64,000 bases of DNA from Lachnospiraceae bacterium (GCA_910575445.1 CAJTFW010000006.1:62001-126000), one strand, 5' to 3'; counted from the first letter of the stretch, positions 1 to 8,733 are shown. Translations and numbers: made by a program. Notes: generated by a model not told the origin, from the letters alone.

Positions 1-1559
1 CACCAAGCCATACACCAACTAAAAATGATGTGGCAAAAGCAGAGGTGGAAAATGTAGAGGCAGGAGCAACAGTAACTGCTTATCGGATTGTAGAGCCTAC
101 TTATAATGATAAAGGTTTTACAGGGTATAAAGTAGCTGAAGGTGTAACTCTTGTTGATATGTTAAAGCCAACTTCTGATGAAGTGACTGGTATTGCTGCA
201 AATAAAGATTTATTAACTACTTTAACCTCAAAAGAGCTGAGTGCACCAGAAGGTGCTGCTGGATTAACAACATATACAGGTGCACTTGAAGCAGGTTATT
301 GGGTAGTTGTTGTTAAAGGCTCTGAGATACAAGAAGTTTATAATCCAATGTTGATAGGTATTTATTATCGTGTAGAAGGAAGCGGTGATGACAATACATT
401 AGTAAATGGTACAGTAGATGCAAATTCTAAATGGAGCCTTAATTCTACACCAGCTTATGCAAAGTCTGAGCAGCCAACTATTGATAAGAAAATCACTGGC
501 AGCACTGGAAAAAACACAAGTGATGGTAATGAAAGCGGAAATGACGTTGCAATTGGTGATACTGTAAAATTTGAGATTGATACTAAGATTCCTTCCTATA
601 GCAAGAGCTATACTAATGTAACTGTAAAGATTAAAGACCAGATGGGTAAAGGTCTGACATTGGCAGACCCAGCTAATCTTGTAGTAAAGGTTAATGATGT
701 TGAAGTTGAGGCAGGAGATGGTACTTTTACCTATACAGAAGCTGATGATAAAAAGAGCTTTGAGATTTCTTTCGTATCTGCTTATGCATTAGCACACAGC
801 GGAGAAGCAGTTGTTGTAACCTATGATGCAGTATTAGGTGAAGATGCAGGCCTTAACTTTGATGCTAATGATAATACAGCAAAATTAGAATACACCAATG
901 ACCCAAGCGGTGAGACAAACGAGATTGAAGACAAAACTTATACCTATACCTTTGGTATTGATGCAGCTTTGAATGGTTCTGATAGTGAAAAAACGCAAGA
1001 ACTATATAAATTAGATGAAAATGGAACAGCTATTGTTGAGGGTGAAACAATTACAGTTACGAATCCTTTGGCAGGTGCAAAGTTTAGACTCCAGAAAAAG
1101 AATGATGATGGAAACCTAGATGAAACTCATATATATGAAGCAACATCTGCTGATGATGGAAGTTTAAGTTTTACAGGTTTAGATGCTGGTACGTATGTAT
1201 TAGTCGAGACAGAGGCACCTGAAGGATATTCTCTTGATCCAACAGAACATGAAGTAGTAATTACAGCTAAGTATTACAGTGAACCTAAAGAAGATGAAGG
1301 AAAGTTAGAGTCTTATACAATTACTATTGATAGCAAAGCAACATCCACATATGAAGCAACTTATGACTCTATCAATGGAACTAAAGTAACAACTATTGAT
1401 AAAACAGAATTGGGAGTTACTGGAATCAAAAACACCAAACTTGCATCCCTTCCATCCACCGGTGGTATCGGTACAACTATCTTCACAGTTGGCGGATGTG
1501 CAATTATGATTATTGCAGCAGGTCTGTACTTTGCAACTCGCAGAAAATCTGCTAAATAA
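1..1559 (+). CDS. Major pilin, isopeptide-type, LPSTG-anchored (5' end outside window)
   Basis: The reading frame is open from base 3, so the start codon and signal peptide lie upstream of the window; the GTG at 30 is internal. About 518 residues are visible. A pilin-type domain opens it, a middle domain starts with the lysine-rich segment PTIDKKI, and a SpaA/Cna-B fold near the C-terminus carries the E-box-like motif ETEAPEGY, which in this family supplies the glutamate for an intramolecular isopeptide bond. The protein ends in LPSTGG (DNA 1449-1466), a hydrophobic helix and a short basic tail, which is a classic sortase substrate. Two class C sortases follow, so this is probably the polymerised shaft subunit. 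The body is AT-rich; the sorting-signal end is visibly richer in GC. Confidence 0.9.
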   Translation, partial: PSHTPTKNDVAKAEVENVEAGATVTAYRIVEPTYNDKGFTGYKVAEGVTLVDMLKPTSDEVTGIAANKDLLTTLTSKELSAPEGAAGLTTYTGALEAGYWVVVVKGSEIQEVYNPMLIGIYYRVEGSGDDNTLVNGTVDANSKWSLNSTPAYAKSEQPTIDKKITGSTGKNTSDGNESGNDVAIGDTVKFEIDTKIPSYSKSYTNVTVKIKDQMGKGLTLADPANLVVKVNDVEVEAGDGTFTYTEADDKKSFEISFVSAYALAHSGEAVVVTYDAVLGEDAGLNFDANDNTAKLEYTNDPSGETNEIEDKTYTYTFGIDAALNGSDSEKTQELYKLDENGTAIVEGETITVTNPLAGAKFRLQKKNDDGNLDETHIYEATSADDGSLSFTGLDAGTYVLVETEAPEGYSLDPTEHEVVITAKYYSEPKEDEGKLESYTITIDSKATSTYEATYDSINGTKVTTIDKTELGVTGIKNTKLASLPSTGGIGTTIFTVGGCAIMIIAAGLYFATRRKSAK

Positions 1560-1596
1560 TTTCGCGTACCATTAGATGTAAGTTTTACATAAGATG

Positions 1597-1634
1597 AATA
1601 CCAGGGCGGCAGCGTCCGTTCCTGGTATTTGTTA
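1597..1634 (+). terminator. Hairpin after the pilin gene
   Basis: AATACCAGG and CCTGGTATT can pair around a GC-rich loop, followed by a short T-rich stretch. It probably terminates or attenuates transcription between the abundant pilin and the sortase genes. The T tract is weak. Confidence 0.5.
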
Positions 1635-1761
1635 AAAACACAACAAAGCAAACAAAACGAACCAACCCCATCATTTGTGCGGCTGTATGATTTAGCCATA
1701 GGCCAACATATAGTCGCCAGGGATGAGGGGATATAAATCTGCAACAACAAGGAGAGCTCGG

Positions 1762-2703
1762 ATGAAAAAAAATTATGCGATTTTGATAGTTCCAATCTTA
1801 TTCTTAGCCGGTTTGTCCTTATTGCTGTATCCATTGGTATCCAATGAGTGGAACAATTATCGACAAAGTAGATTAATCTCTACTTACGACGCAGCCATCG
1901 CAGAAAAGACTGCAGCTGGAACTATTGATTATACCACAGAAAAGAATCATGCAATGGGTTACAATGAAGCTTTAAAACCCTATATTCTTCCAGATTCTTT
2001 TGCCAATGCCAGAAGGGAAGGGGGTGCAGATGAGACCTATATGTCTTGTCTGAATCTGACCGGAGATGGGATGATGGGATATGTAGAGGTTCCTAAGATT
2101 AATATTAAGCTTCCTATCTTCCATACCACCGAAGAAGAAGTGCTTCAGACCGCGGCAGGCCATCTAGAAGGCAGTTCGCTGCCTGTAGGGGGTGAAGGAA
2201 GCCATGCCGTTATCTCTGCCCACCGTGGGCTTCCTAGCGCGGCACTTTTTACGGATTTGGACCGGTTAAGTGAAGGGGATTGTTTCTTATTATATATATT
2301 AGATGATGTATTGTGTTATAAAGTAGACCAAATCTCAGTCGTAAAGCCAGAGGACACCACAGCACTTGCCGCAGAAGATGGGAAGGACTTAGTTACACTT
2401 CTGACTTGCACGCCTTATGGTGTGAACAGCCATCGTCTGCTGGTGCGTGGCTATCGGGTGCCATATGAGGAGATTGAGGACGAAGCAGTAGCAGCTTCAA
2501 ATTTCCTTGGACCAAGTCTTCATACCAACTATCTGTTATGGGTATTAGTGGGACTTTTCGCAACTGGACTCTTTATTTTCTTACTGTATCTCTATGATAA
2601 AAGAAGTCACAGAGCTGTGGTACAGACAGCAAAAGGAGCGCCAGAGGATACTACAGATGGCAGTGCAGAACAGGAGACAGAAAGACAGGACTTAGAAGCA
2701 TGA
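1762..2703 (+). CDS. Class C (pilus-polymerising) sortase 1
   Basis: A 313-residue membrane transpeptidase that should cleave the LPXTG signal of pilins and link them into a fibre. An N-terminal membrane segment covers about residues 5-25 and a second covers about 257-277, the double anchor usual for class C enzymes. The catalytic residues are visible: His154 in SAHRG, Cys216 in TLLTC and Arg225 in HRLLVRG. I chose the ATG at 1762 because AAGGAGAG stands just before it; an upstream in-frame start at 1723 lacks such a site. The gene overlaps the next sortase by four bases (ATGA), which suggests translational coupling. The acidic C-terminal tail after the second helix is longer than in sortase 2. 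Confidence 0.93.
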   Translation: MKKNYAILIVPILFLAGLSLLLYPLVSNEWNNYRQSRLISTYDAAIAEKTAAGTIDYTTEKNHAMGYNEALKPYILPDSFANARREGGADETYMSCLNLTGDGMMGYVEVPKINIKLPIFHTTEEEVLQTAAGHLEGSSLPVGGEGSHAVISAHRGLPSAALFTDLDRLSEGDCFLLYILDDVLCYKVDQISVVKPEDTTALAAEDGKDLVTLLTCTPYGVNSHRLLVRGYRVPYEEIEDEAVAASNFLGPSLHTNYLLWVLVGLFATGLFIFLLYLYDKRSHRAVVQTAKGAPEDTTDGSAEQETERQDLEA

Positions 2704-3557
2704 AAAGAACACTGATTAATCTCGCCTTTGGTCTTTTATTTCTGGTTGGTTTTGGAGTGCTTTCTTATCCGACCATCTCTGACCAATGGAACACCTATCG
2801 CCAAAGCAGACTTATCTCGACTTATGAGGCAGCCGTGGCAGAGATGGAGCCAGAGGACTACAGTAGGGAATGGGAGGCCGCTTGGGGATTTAATGATACT
2901 TTGGAGAAGAACAATCTCTATGGGGATGCCTTTGGTTCTTCAGAGGGAGATATTACAGATACAGAATACTGGAAGGTCTTAAATGCAGCGGGAGATGGGA
3001 TTATGGGCTATCTCTCTATCCCAAAGATTAATATTCGCTTAGGAGTCTATCATGGAACCGCAGAGAGTGTATTACAGACCGGGATTGGGCACTTAGACGG
3101 AACAAAGCTTCCGATAGGGGGTGAGAGCACTCACAGTGTATTAGCAGCTCACAGAGGGCTTCCAAGTGCAAGGCTTTTTACAGATGTGGACCAGTTAGAA
3201 CGAGGAGACCGTTTTTATATTCATATTTTAGATGAAATCCTGGCATATGAGGTAGACCAGATATTACCGATGGTAGATAAGGATGATATGGATACACTAT
3301 CGGAGGCGTTACAGATTACAGAGGGAGAGGACTATGTAACCCTCTTTACCTGCACACCCTATGGTGTGAACAGCCACCGCCTTCTGGTGCGGGGAACGAG
3401 AGTGCCATATGAGGGAGAGGAAGAGATTGCAAGTACGCCAGTAGATACCATGCTAAAGGCAGTGCAAAATTATTATATGTTATATCTGATTATGGGATTA
3501 TCCGTAACACTGCTTGTAATATTAATAATGAAATTTATATTTCGCCCAAGGAAATAA
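2700..3557 (+). CDS. Class C sortase 2
   Basis: A 285-residue paralogue of the preceding gene, with the same arrangement of N-terminal helix, catalytic domain and C-terminal helix. The active-site residues are His151 (AAHRG), Cys218 (TLFTC) and Arg227 (HRLLVRG). The segment WNTYRQSRLISTYEAA is almost the same as in sortase 1, which points to tandem duplication. Paired class C sortases in pilus loci often split the work between shaft polymerisation and addition of minor pilins; which does which here cannot be read from sequence. Confidence 0.93.
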   Translation: MKRTLINLAFGLLFLVGFGVLSYPTISDQWNTYRQSRLISTYEAAVAEMEPEDYSREWEAAWGFNDTLEKNNLYGDAFGSSEGDITDTEYWKVLNAAGDGIMGYLSIPKINIRLGVYHGTAESVLQTGIGHLDGTKLPIGGESTHSVLAAHRGLPSARLFTDVDQLERGDRFYIHILDEILAYEVDQILPMVDKDDMDTLSEALQITEGEDYVTLFTCTPYGVNSHRLLVRGTRVPYEGEEEIASTPVDTMLKAVQNYYMLYLIMGLSVTLLVILIMKFIFRPRK

Positions 3558-3584
3558 AAAAGGCAAATGTTAGAGCGAAACTTC

Positions 3585-3686
3585 AAAAACAGCATCTGTC
3601 CGAACAATGCCCGTAACGATATTTGAACGCCAAGCGGTCAAATATTGTTACCCTTAAAGGGTATTGTGAGCGGCTGATGCGGAACT
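3585..3686 (+). repeat. Structured hairpin element, copy A
   Basis: A member of a ~100-bp family in this window. It runs from an AAAAACAGC start to a GCGGAACT end. Outer arms beginning GCATC and ending GATGC enclose the paired boxes CAATGCCC (3605) and GGGTATTG (3659). Inside is a hairpin with arms GTAACGATATTTGA and TCAAATATTGTTAC, paired except for one G.T wobble. It ends about 25 bases before the ribosome site of the gene at 3719. A stray 3'-end motif (AGCGAAACTTC) precedes it at 3574. Confidence 0.8.
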
Positions 3687-3718
3687 TCAAATAAGAACTT
3701 CAATAGGAGGGATGAGAG

Positions 3719-4678
3719 ATGATAAGAAGTAAGAGAAAAACAGGCGCATGGATTTTCGCCTTCCTGCTTTTATTTTTGGCAGCTACTCCAAGGGTTGTCC
3801 ATGGGGCAGTGGCGATAGAGACAGACAGGGAGGGCTCTATTTTTGTAGAGTTAGATGATGTTTATCCTGAGCTTTCTGAATTGAGTGTACCTGTGAATCT
3901 CTATCGGATAGCAGAGGTGACTGTAGATGGAACTTACAAGGCTCTTCCAGCCTATCAGGCATTAGATGCTTCGCTTTCATCTGTGAATGATTTAACAAAC
4001 GCAGATACCTGGCTTATGATGGCCGCAAAAGCTGCTGAAATAGTAGAAACTACTTCTCCAGATGTAACAGCAACCATCACGCTAGAAGCTGGAAGCGGTA
4101 CTGCAAGTGAATTATCCACAGGTATGTATCTTGTAATGGCACAGTCTGTAGAATCTGTAGAATATGCCTATTCTTTTACGCCATATCTCTTAGCTTTACC
4201 AGGAAATCATTACTATGATACAGGGGATGACACTTGGCAGTATGATATGACCATTGGTCTAAAGCCACAGCAAGATAACCGCCTGGGACGACTTATCATA
4301 GAGAAGACCTTAACCTCCTATAATGCCACTTTAGGGGGCGCTTCGTTTATCTTTCAGGTAGAAGCGGTACGTGACGGGGAAAAAGTCTACAGCAATGTAG
4401 TTTCCCTGGTATTTGACGGGCCAGGAACCAAAAGTATAGAACTAGAAGGGCTTCCAGCAGGTGCGACGGTAACCGTAAAAGAAGTATACACAGGAGCCAG
4501 CTACCAGGCAGTGACTAGTCCGGTACAGACCACGGTGATTGTGGCAGATAGTATGGAGGGAGCACCTGCAAGTGTATCCTTTGAAAATACTTACGACGAA
4601 CATCTGCGGGGCGGCACCAGCGTGGTCAACCGCTTTATCCATAACGAAGACGGAAGCTTTGATTGGGAACAGGAGTAG
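3719..4678 (+). CDS. Secreted pilin-like protein without a sorting signal
   Basis: 319 residues. A signal peptide covers about 1-30, ending VVHGA. Residues 50-165 resemble the N-terminal domain of the window's LPSTG pilin in layout (NLYRIAEV, then GMYLVMAQS). Residues 188-292 form a Cna-B/DUF5979-like beta domain starting LGRLIIEKTL and ending SFENTYDE. No LPXTG-like motif or C-terminal helix follows; the chain ends in an acidic tail. It could be an adaptor or tip subunit held by non-covalent contacts or by the SipW-type proteins encoded next. AGGAGGG at 3706-3712 supports this ATG. The function is inferred from fold and context only. Confidence 0.7.
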   Translation: MIRSKRKTGAWIFAFLLLFLAATPRVVHGAVAIETDREGSIFVELDDVYPELSELSVPVNLYRIAEVTVDGTYKALPAYQALDASLSSVNDLTNADTWLMMAAKAAEIVETTSPDVTATITLEAGSGTASELSTGMYLVMAQSVESVEYAYSFTPYLLALPGNHYYDTGDDTWQYDMTIGLKPQQDNRLGRLIIEKTLTSYNATLGGASFIFQVEAVRDGEKVYSNVVSLVFDGPGTKSIELEGLPAGATVTVKEVYTGASYQAVTSPVQTTVIVADSMEGAPASVSFENTYDEHLRGGTSVVNRFIHNEDGSFDWEQE

Positions 4679-4694
4679 CATAGGGGGGATAAAG

Positions 4695-5204
4695 ATGAGA
4701 AGAGATTGGAAGAATAAGACCTTTATACTGGCCATCATAGCATTTCTTATGGTCACAGGTACTACCGTTCATCAGGCGATAGCATATTTTACCACATATA
4801 CAGCGGCTTCTGGAAGCGCCGTATTACATCTGGGATTTACCACAACGATTCCCGATGAGGAGGTCAGCGACTGGACCAAGCATGTGTCAATACAGAATAC
4901 CGGAGATAAGGAATGTTACGTCAGGGTAAAGGCGTTTGCAGGAGAACTTTATGAGGCAGCTCTAACCTATACCGATACTTCTGGAAAATGGAGTGCGGGG
5001 GAAGACGGATACTACTATTACCGTGATATTTTGGCACCAGGAGCGTCTTCTGATGAACTTTTGATTAAGATTGACCATTTGAACAGAGAGGAAGACTTTA
5101 ACGTTATTGTCGTACAGGAGTGTACGGCTGTGCTCTATGACGAGAACGGGCAGCCTTACTATGACTGGAGTATTTTAGCAGATACCGGGGAGGTGCAGGA
5201 ATGA
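4695..5204 (+). CDS. SipW-dependent-type (TasA-like) secreted protein 1
   Basis: 169 residues from the ATG at 4695, preceded by AGGGGGG; a longer in-frame extension to 4539 runs through the previous gene and is discarded. The N-terminus has the signal typical of SipW substrates: basic start, hydrophobic helix, then AYFTTYTAASGSA. The mature part is a small beta-rich domain with the pattern VSIQNTGDKECYVRVKAF seen in TasA/camelysin-like proteins. In Bacillus, TasA forms biofilm fibres after SipW processing. The stop overlaps the next start by four bases. The sipW-like gene at 5958 is the probable processing enzyme. Confidence 0.8.
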   Translation: MRRDWKNKTFILAIIAFLMVTGTTVHQAIAYFTTYTAASGSAVLHLGFTTTIPDEEVSDWTKHVSIQNTGDKECYVRVKAFAGELYEAALTYTDTSGKWSAGEDGYYYYRDILAPGASSDELLIKIDHLNREEDFNVIVVQECTAVLYDENGQPYYDWSILADTGEVQE

Positions 5205-5944
5205 AAAACAGATTATTAAAACCAGCGCTTTTACTCTCTGCATCAGCGGCACTGCTTCTTCTTAGTACGGTGGGCAGCACCAGGGCAGCGCTTACGTATT
5301 ACAGTGAAAATTATGCAGTAGAGGTGACAGTCTCTAGTATTGGTGTAAGCCTTCTGGAAAATGGAGAGATGGTAAGCTATCGAAATTATGATAAAGATAA
5401 ATGGAACGAAGGTGGGGGCGAACTTTTAGCTCATATGTTAGAGGAAGGCGAAGAACTTACACCTGGCAAAAGCTATGAGGAAGTACTGGCAGTTGCCAAC
5501 AGTGGAGCGATTGACAGCTATGTGAGAGTGATTCTCAATAAGAGCTGGTTAGACAGGGAAGGAAAGGTAGACACGACGCTTTCTCCTGATTTGGTTGACC
5601 TGAACTTACAGCTTGGAAATGGTTGGATAGAGGATGAGGCTGCTTCTACTTCAGAGCGCACGGTCTTATATTACACAGGGATTCTTCCTTCAGGACAGAG
5701 TACACCAGCCTTTTCGGATACATTAAAGGTTAATCCAGAGGTTACCGCCAAAGTAACAGAGGAGATTACCACAGATGCAAAAGGCTATCAGACGATTACT
5801 ACGACTTATACCTATGATGATTATCGTTTTCAGTTAGATGCAGAGGTAGATGCGGTACAGACGCACAATGCACAGGATGCAATTAAGAGTGCATGGGGGA
5901 TTGATGTAGATATCGCAGCCGATGGAAGTTTAAGTCTTAGATAG
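5201..5944 (+). CDS. SipW-dependent-type secreted protein 2
   Basis: 247 residues, translationally coupled to the previous gene through an ATGA overlap. A signal peptide with a SipW-like end (GSTRAALTYYSENY) is followed by a beta-rich domain containing VANSGAIDSYVRVILNKSW, matching the N-T-G/S-G plus Y-V-R-V pattern of its neighbour. There is no cell-wall anchor. It is probably a fibre or matrix subunit partnering the 169-residue protein. Identification rests on signal-peptide style, domain pattern and the adjacent signal peptidase. Confidence 0.75.
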   Translation: MKNRLLKPALLLSASAALLLLSTVGSTRAALTYYSENYAVEVTVSSIGVSLLENGEMVSYRNYDKDKWNEGGGELLAHMLEEGEELTPGKSYEEVLAVANSGAIDSYVRVILNKSWLDREGKVDTTLSPDLVDLNLQLGNGWIEDEAASTSERTVLYYTGILPSGQSTPAFSDTLKVNPEVTAKVTEEITTDAKGYQTITTTYTYDDYRFQLDAEVDAVQTHNAQDAIKSAWGIDVDIAADGSLSLR

Positions 5945-5957
5945 AAAAGGTGCATCG

Positions 5958-6488
5958 GTGAAGAAGGAAAAGACAGAGAAGAAACATAAGCATCCCCGCC
6001 ATCCAGTCGCCACAGTGTTTAGCGCATGCAGTATGTGTCTGCTAGTTCTACTGGTAGTTGTCTGTGTACCTCTGACGGTTCCAAGATTTTTTGGAGTTCA
6101 TATCTATTCGGTGGTCAGCGGCAGCATGGAACCGGCAATCCCCACAGGGAGTCTGATATATATTGCAGAAGCACTGCCAGAAGAGATTCAGGAAGAAGAG
6201 ATTATCGCTTTTTATGGAGTGAAAGATTCCGCATCCATCATCACGCATCGAGTCATGGAGAATCGGGTAGTTATGGGTGAATTTATCACCAAAGGAGATG
6301 CCAATAAGACCCAGGATATGAATCCAGTTCCGTATGAGAATTTTATTGGAAAAGTAGTACGCTCTGTGCCAAAAGCAGGAAAAGCAGCCGAGCTATTCAC
6401 AAGCCACCAGGGAAAAGTCCTGGCTGCCTGTGTGATAGGAGCAGCCCTTCTACTACAAGCCATCGCTGCTTTTATGGAAAGAAAGTAA
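5958..6488 (+). CDS. sipW: Signal peptidase I, SipW/ER type
   Basis: 176 residues from a GTG with AAAAGG seven bases upstream. Membrane helices lie at about 20-42 and 153-172. The catalytic serine is Ser56 in VVSGSMEPAIPTGS. The residue where most bacterial enzymes carry the general-base lysine is His97 (ITHRV), the hallmark of the ER/SipW class. GDANKTQD forms the last conserved box. This class processes TasA-like proteins, and two candidate substrates sit directly upstream, so the three genes make a substrate-plus-peptidase unit inside a sortase pilus locus. Confidence 0.9.
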   Translation: MKKEKTEKKHKHPRHPVATVFSACSMCLLVLLVVVCVPLTVPRFFGVHIYSVVSGSMEPAIPTGSLIYIAEALPEEIQEEEIIAFYGVKDSASIITHRVMENRVVMGEFITKGDANKTQDMNPVPYENFIGKVVRSVPKAGKAAELFTSHQGKVLAACVIGAALLLQAIAAFMERK

Positions 6489-6518
6489 GAACTGGAGCAA
6501 AACTTCAATAAGAATTTC

Positions 6519-6619
6519 AAAACAGCATCTGCCCGAACAATGCCCATAACGATATTTGAACGTGAAGCGGTCAAATGTCGTTACCCCAAAGGGGCATTGT
6601 GAGCGGCAGATGCGGAACT
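6519..6619 (+). repeat. Structured hairpin element, copy B
   Basis: Same scaffold as copy A. The AAAACAGC start leads into outer arm GCATCTGCC, which pairs with GGCAGATGC. The box CAATGCCC pairs with GGGCATTG, and the inner arms TAACGATATTTGA and TCAAATGTCGTTA pair with one T.G wobble. It differs from copy A at several paired positions and keeps pairing. It is followed 14 bases later by copy C and preceded by a stray end motif at 6494-6506. Confidence 0.8.
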
Positions 6620-6633
6620 TCAATCGGAACTTC

Positions 6634-6733
6634 AAAACAGCGTAAACCCGCACAACACCCGGAAGGAATTTCAGACAGAAATGGCTGAAATTTCTTCCAG
6701 ACAAAGGGGTGTTGTGCGGGTTGGAGCGGAACT
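6634..6733 (+). repeat. Structured hairpin element, copy C
   Basis: Start AAAACAGC and end AGCGGAACT are shared with the other copies. Outer arms AACCCGCACAACACCC and GGGGTGTTGTGCGGGTT pair without mismatch, and inner arms GGAAGGAATTTCAG and CTGAAATTTCTTCC pair with one G.T. The arm sequences are unrelated to those of copies A, B and D, yet the layout is the same. It ends seven bases before the AGGAGG of the gene at 6748. Confidence 0.82.
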
Positions 6734-6747
6734 ATAATAGGAGGTAA

Positions 6748-7563
6748 ATGATGAGAAATAAATATGGATGTCTAGCCATGGCAGTTCTTCTAATTGCTGG
6801 CAGCGCATTTCCCGTCCATGCGGAGGAGTACACCGGGCGGGATGATTGGAAGGCACAATTTACTGGCAAAAAGCTAGAGAGCAACTTTGAGTCCGCAGAC
6901 TTAGCAGAAGCCATCTATGCGTTACAGCCAGGAGACCAGATTACTATTCAGTTAGCACTTGAAAATCAACACAACAAGCCAACCGACTGGTATATGACCA
7001 ATGAGGTTCTCTCCAGCTTAGAGGACAGTCAAAGTTCTGCAAGTGGTGGAGCCTATACCTATGAGCTGACTTATGTAAATCACAAAGGCGAGACATCTAC
7101 ACTCTATAGCAGTGAAAATGTAGGTGGTGAGAAGAGCAGTGCAGCTGGCGAAGGTCTGCATGAAGTCACAGACAATATGGATGAATTTTTCTATTTGGAC
7201 CGCCTTGCTTCTGGTGAGAACGGACAGATTGGTTTAAAAGTCGCTTTAGATGGTGAGACACAAGGGAATGGCTATCAGAATACTTTAGCCAAGCTACAAC
7301 TTGCCTTTGCCGTAGAGCCTGTAGCTGGTGGTGGTGGCGGAAACGGAGGAGGTTCTGGAGGAGATGATGGTAACACACCACGTACGCCACCTCCAGCTAC
7401 TCCAACGAGCGCTACCGTCTATCAAGTAGGAAGCGTACAGACAGGAGATGCCTCTCATATTCTTTTGTGGTCTGCGATTGCTTTAGGTGCGGGTCTTATC
7501 TTGACGATTATCGCGATTACACGTCTGCGCCAGGAGAAAGGAGGTAACGACGATGAAGCATAA
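6748..7563 (+). CDS. Secreted surface protein with QTGD-type C-terminal anchor
   Basis: 271 residues. A signal peptide covers 1-25 (FPVHAEE), followed by a beta-rich domain of about 170 residues of unknown function, a glycine/proline linker (residues ~195-220), then VQTGD at 230-234, a membrane helix and a basic tail. The tail has the layout of a sortase signal, but the motif is QTGD rather than LPXTG, so which sortase would use it is unclear. AGGAGG is followed by two adjacent ATGs (6748, 6751). It overlaps the next gene by 11 bases. Confidence 0.75.
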   Translation: MMRNKYGCLAMAVLLIAGSAFPVHAEEYTGRDDWKAQFTGKKLESNFESADLAEAIYALQPGDQITIQLALENQHNKPTDWYMTNEVLSSLEDSQSSASGGAYTYELTYVNHKGETSTLYSSENVGGEKSSAAGEGLHEVTDNMDEFFYLDRLASGENGQIGLKVALDGETQGNGYQNTLAKLQLAFAVEPVAGGGGGNGGGSGGDDGNTPRTPPPATPTSATVYQVGSVQTGDASHILLWSAIALGAGLILTIIAITRLRQEKGGNDDEA

Positions 7564-8650
7564 AATATTTCGCAGAGTATTGACCGGGCTTTTCGCTCTG
7601 TGTCTGTGTTTTACAACCAGTGCGTTACCAGCTTATGCAGAAGGTAGAAAAGCCTATACGTATACGGTGAATTTCTATACAGGGAATCATGGAAGTTTTG
7701 CAGGTACAAACCATGTCATGGTCGATAACAGCAAAAGTGGTTCTTCCTATCAGATTAGCGGAGGCGGTTCGGTTGTTACGGTTAGTGGCTTAATGAGAAA
7801 TGATGTCGTCAGTTTTGACGCGGCACTTGTGGGAGCGGTAGACTTAGGAGAGAACAGCAAATATTATGTGAAAGGAATCCGTCAAAGTGGAAGAGATAAT
7901 GACACGGTTTCTCTCTCAGCATTTCGGGTAGAAAAAGACCAGGACTATGTGGTAGCCTATGGTATAAGAGGAGAACTGACCTCTTATACGGTTCATTATC
8001 AGGATACTTCTGGCAGGACATTGGCACCAAGCCGTACGTACTATGGCAACGTTGGAGACCGTCCAGTGGTAGCTTTTCTCTATATTGATGGCTATGAACC
8101 ACAGGCATACAACTTAACCAGAACTCTAACTGCTAATGCAGCTGAGAATATCTTTACTTTTGAATACTCCAGACCACAAAGTGGTGGTGGAGGCGGTGGT
8201 GGTGAAACCACAGGCACTGGAACAGGAACGCCAGGAACTGCGCCAGAAGGCGAGGGTGGAACTACAGGTACAGGTGGTGATACTGCACCAGGTGGAGAAG
8301 CTGTGGGGGCTGAAGGAACGGGTGCCGATGGCGGAGCAGCGGGAGTACCGGATGGCGGCGCAGATGCCCAGGGAGCAGCTGCTCCTGATGCAGGAGGCGC
8401 TCCTGGTCTTCAAGAGGCAGAAGACGGTGAAGTTCCATTAGACAATGGGCCCCAGGACTTAGTAGAGCAAGGGGACGAAGAAGTGCCACTGAATCGTGGA
8501 CTCTTAGAAGGCGAGACACTTCTTTTTCCAAGCTCTATTCTAATTGCTATAGCGGCTTCGGCTGCCCTGATGTTTCTAGCTATCTTATGGTTCCGTCGTC
8601 GCAAGACTCAGAAAAAGGAATCTTCCAACAAGGATAATCACAACATATAA
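7553..8650 (+). CDS. Surface protein with MucBP-like domain and Gly-rich stalk
   Basis: 365 residues. The signal peptide ends ALPAYAE (~29). A first domain (30-140) is unassigned. Residues ~144-206 (YTVHYQDTSGRTL to FTFEYSRP) match the MucBP pattern found in mucin-binding and adhesin repeats. A long Gly/Thr/Ala-rich stalk follows (209-290), then a membrane helix (~325-347) and a basic tail. No LPXTG-like motif precedes the helix, so it is probably held by the membrane. It overlaps the previous gene by 11 bases, so the two are likely co-translated. Confidence 0.75.
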   Translation: MKHKIFRRVLTGLFALCLCFTTSALPAYAEGRKAYTYTVNFYTGNHGSFAGTNHVMVDNSKSGSSYQISGGGSVVTVSGLMRNDVVSFDAALVGAVDLGENSKYYVKGIRQSGRDNDTVSLSAFRVEKDQDYVVAYGIRGELTSYTVHYQDTSGRTLAPSRTYYGNVGDRPVVAFLYIDGYEPQAYNLTRTLTANAAENIFTFEYSRPQSGGGGGGGETTGTGTGTPGTAPEGEGGTTGTGGDTAPGGEAVGAEGTGADGGAAGVPDGGADAQGAAAPDAGGAPGLQEAEDGEVPLDNGPQDLVEQGDEEVPLNRGLLEGETLLFPSSILIAIAASAALMFLAILWFRRRKTQKKESSNKDNHNI

Positions 8651-8659
8651 ACCATAAAC

Positions 8660-8706
8660 CGCAACCCGTCAGGGGCAGGAATTTCCTGCCTCTGACGGGC
8701 GTTTGC
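8660..8706 (+). terminator. Strong hairpin ending the surface-protein operon
   Basis: CCCGTCAGGGGCAGGAA pairs with TTCCTGCCTCTGACGGG, with further outer pairing of CGCAA and TTGCG. The following sequence is only moderately T-rich, so termination may be imperfect. Confidence 0.65.
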
Positions 8707-8733
8707 GTATGTTATTTTACAAGTCATATCCCC

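Noticed and set aside
4442-4756. Minus-strand and long plus-strand frames around the first SipW-type gene
   Set aside because: They are out-of-frame readings of the pilin-like gene and of the upstream extension; ribosome sites support only the starts given.
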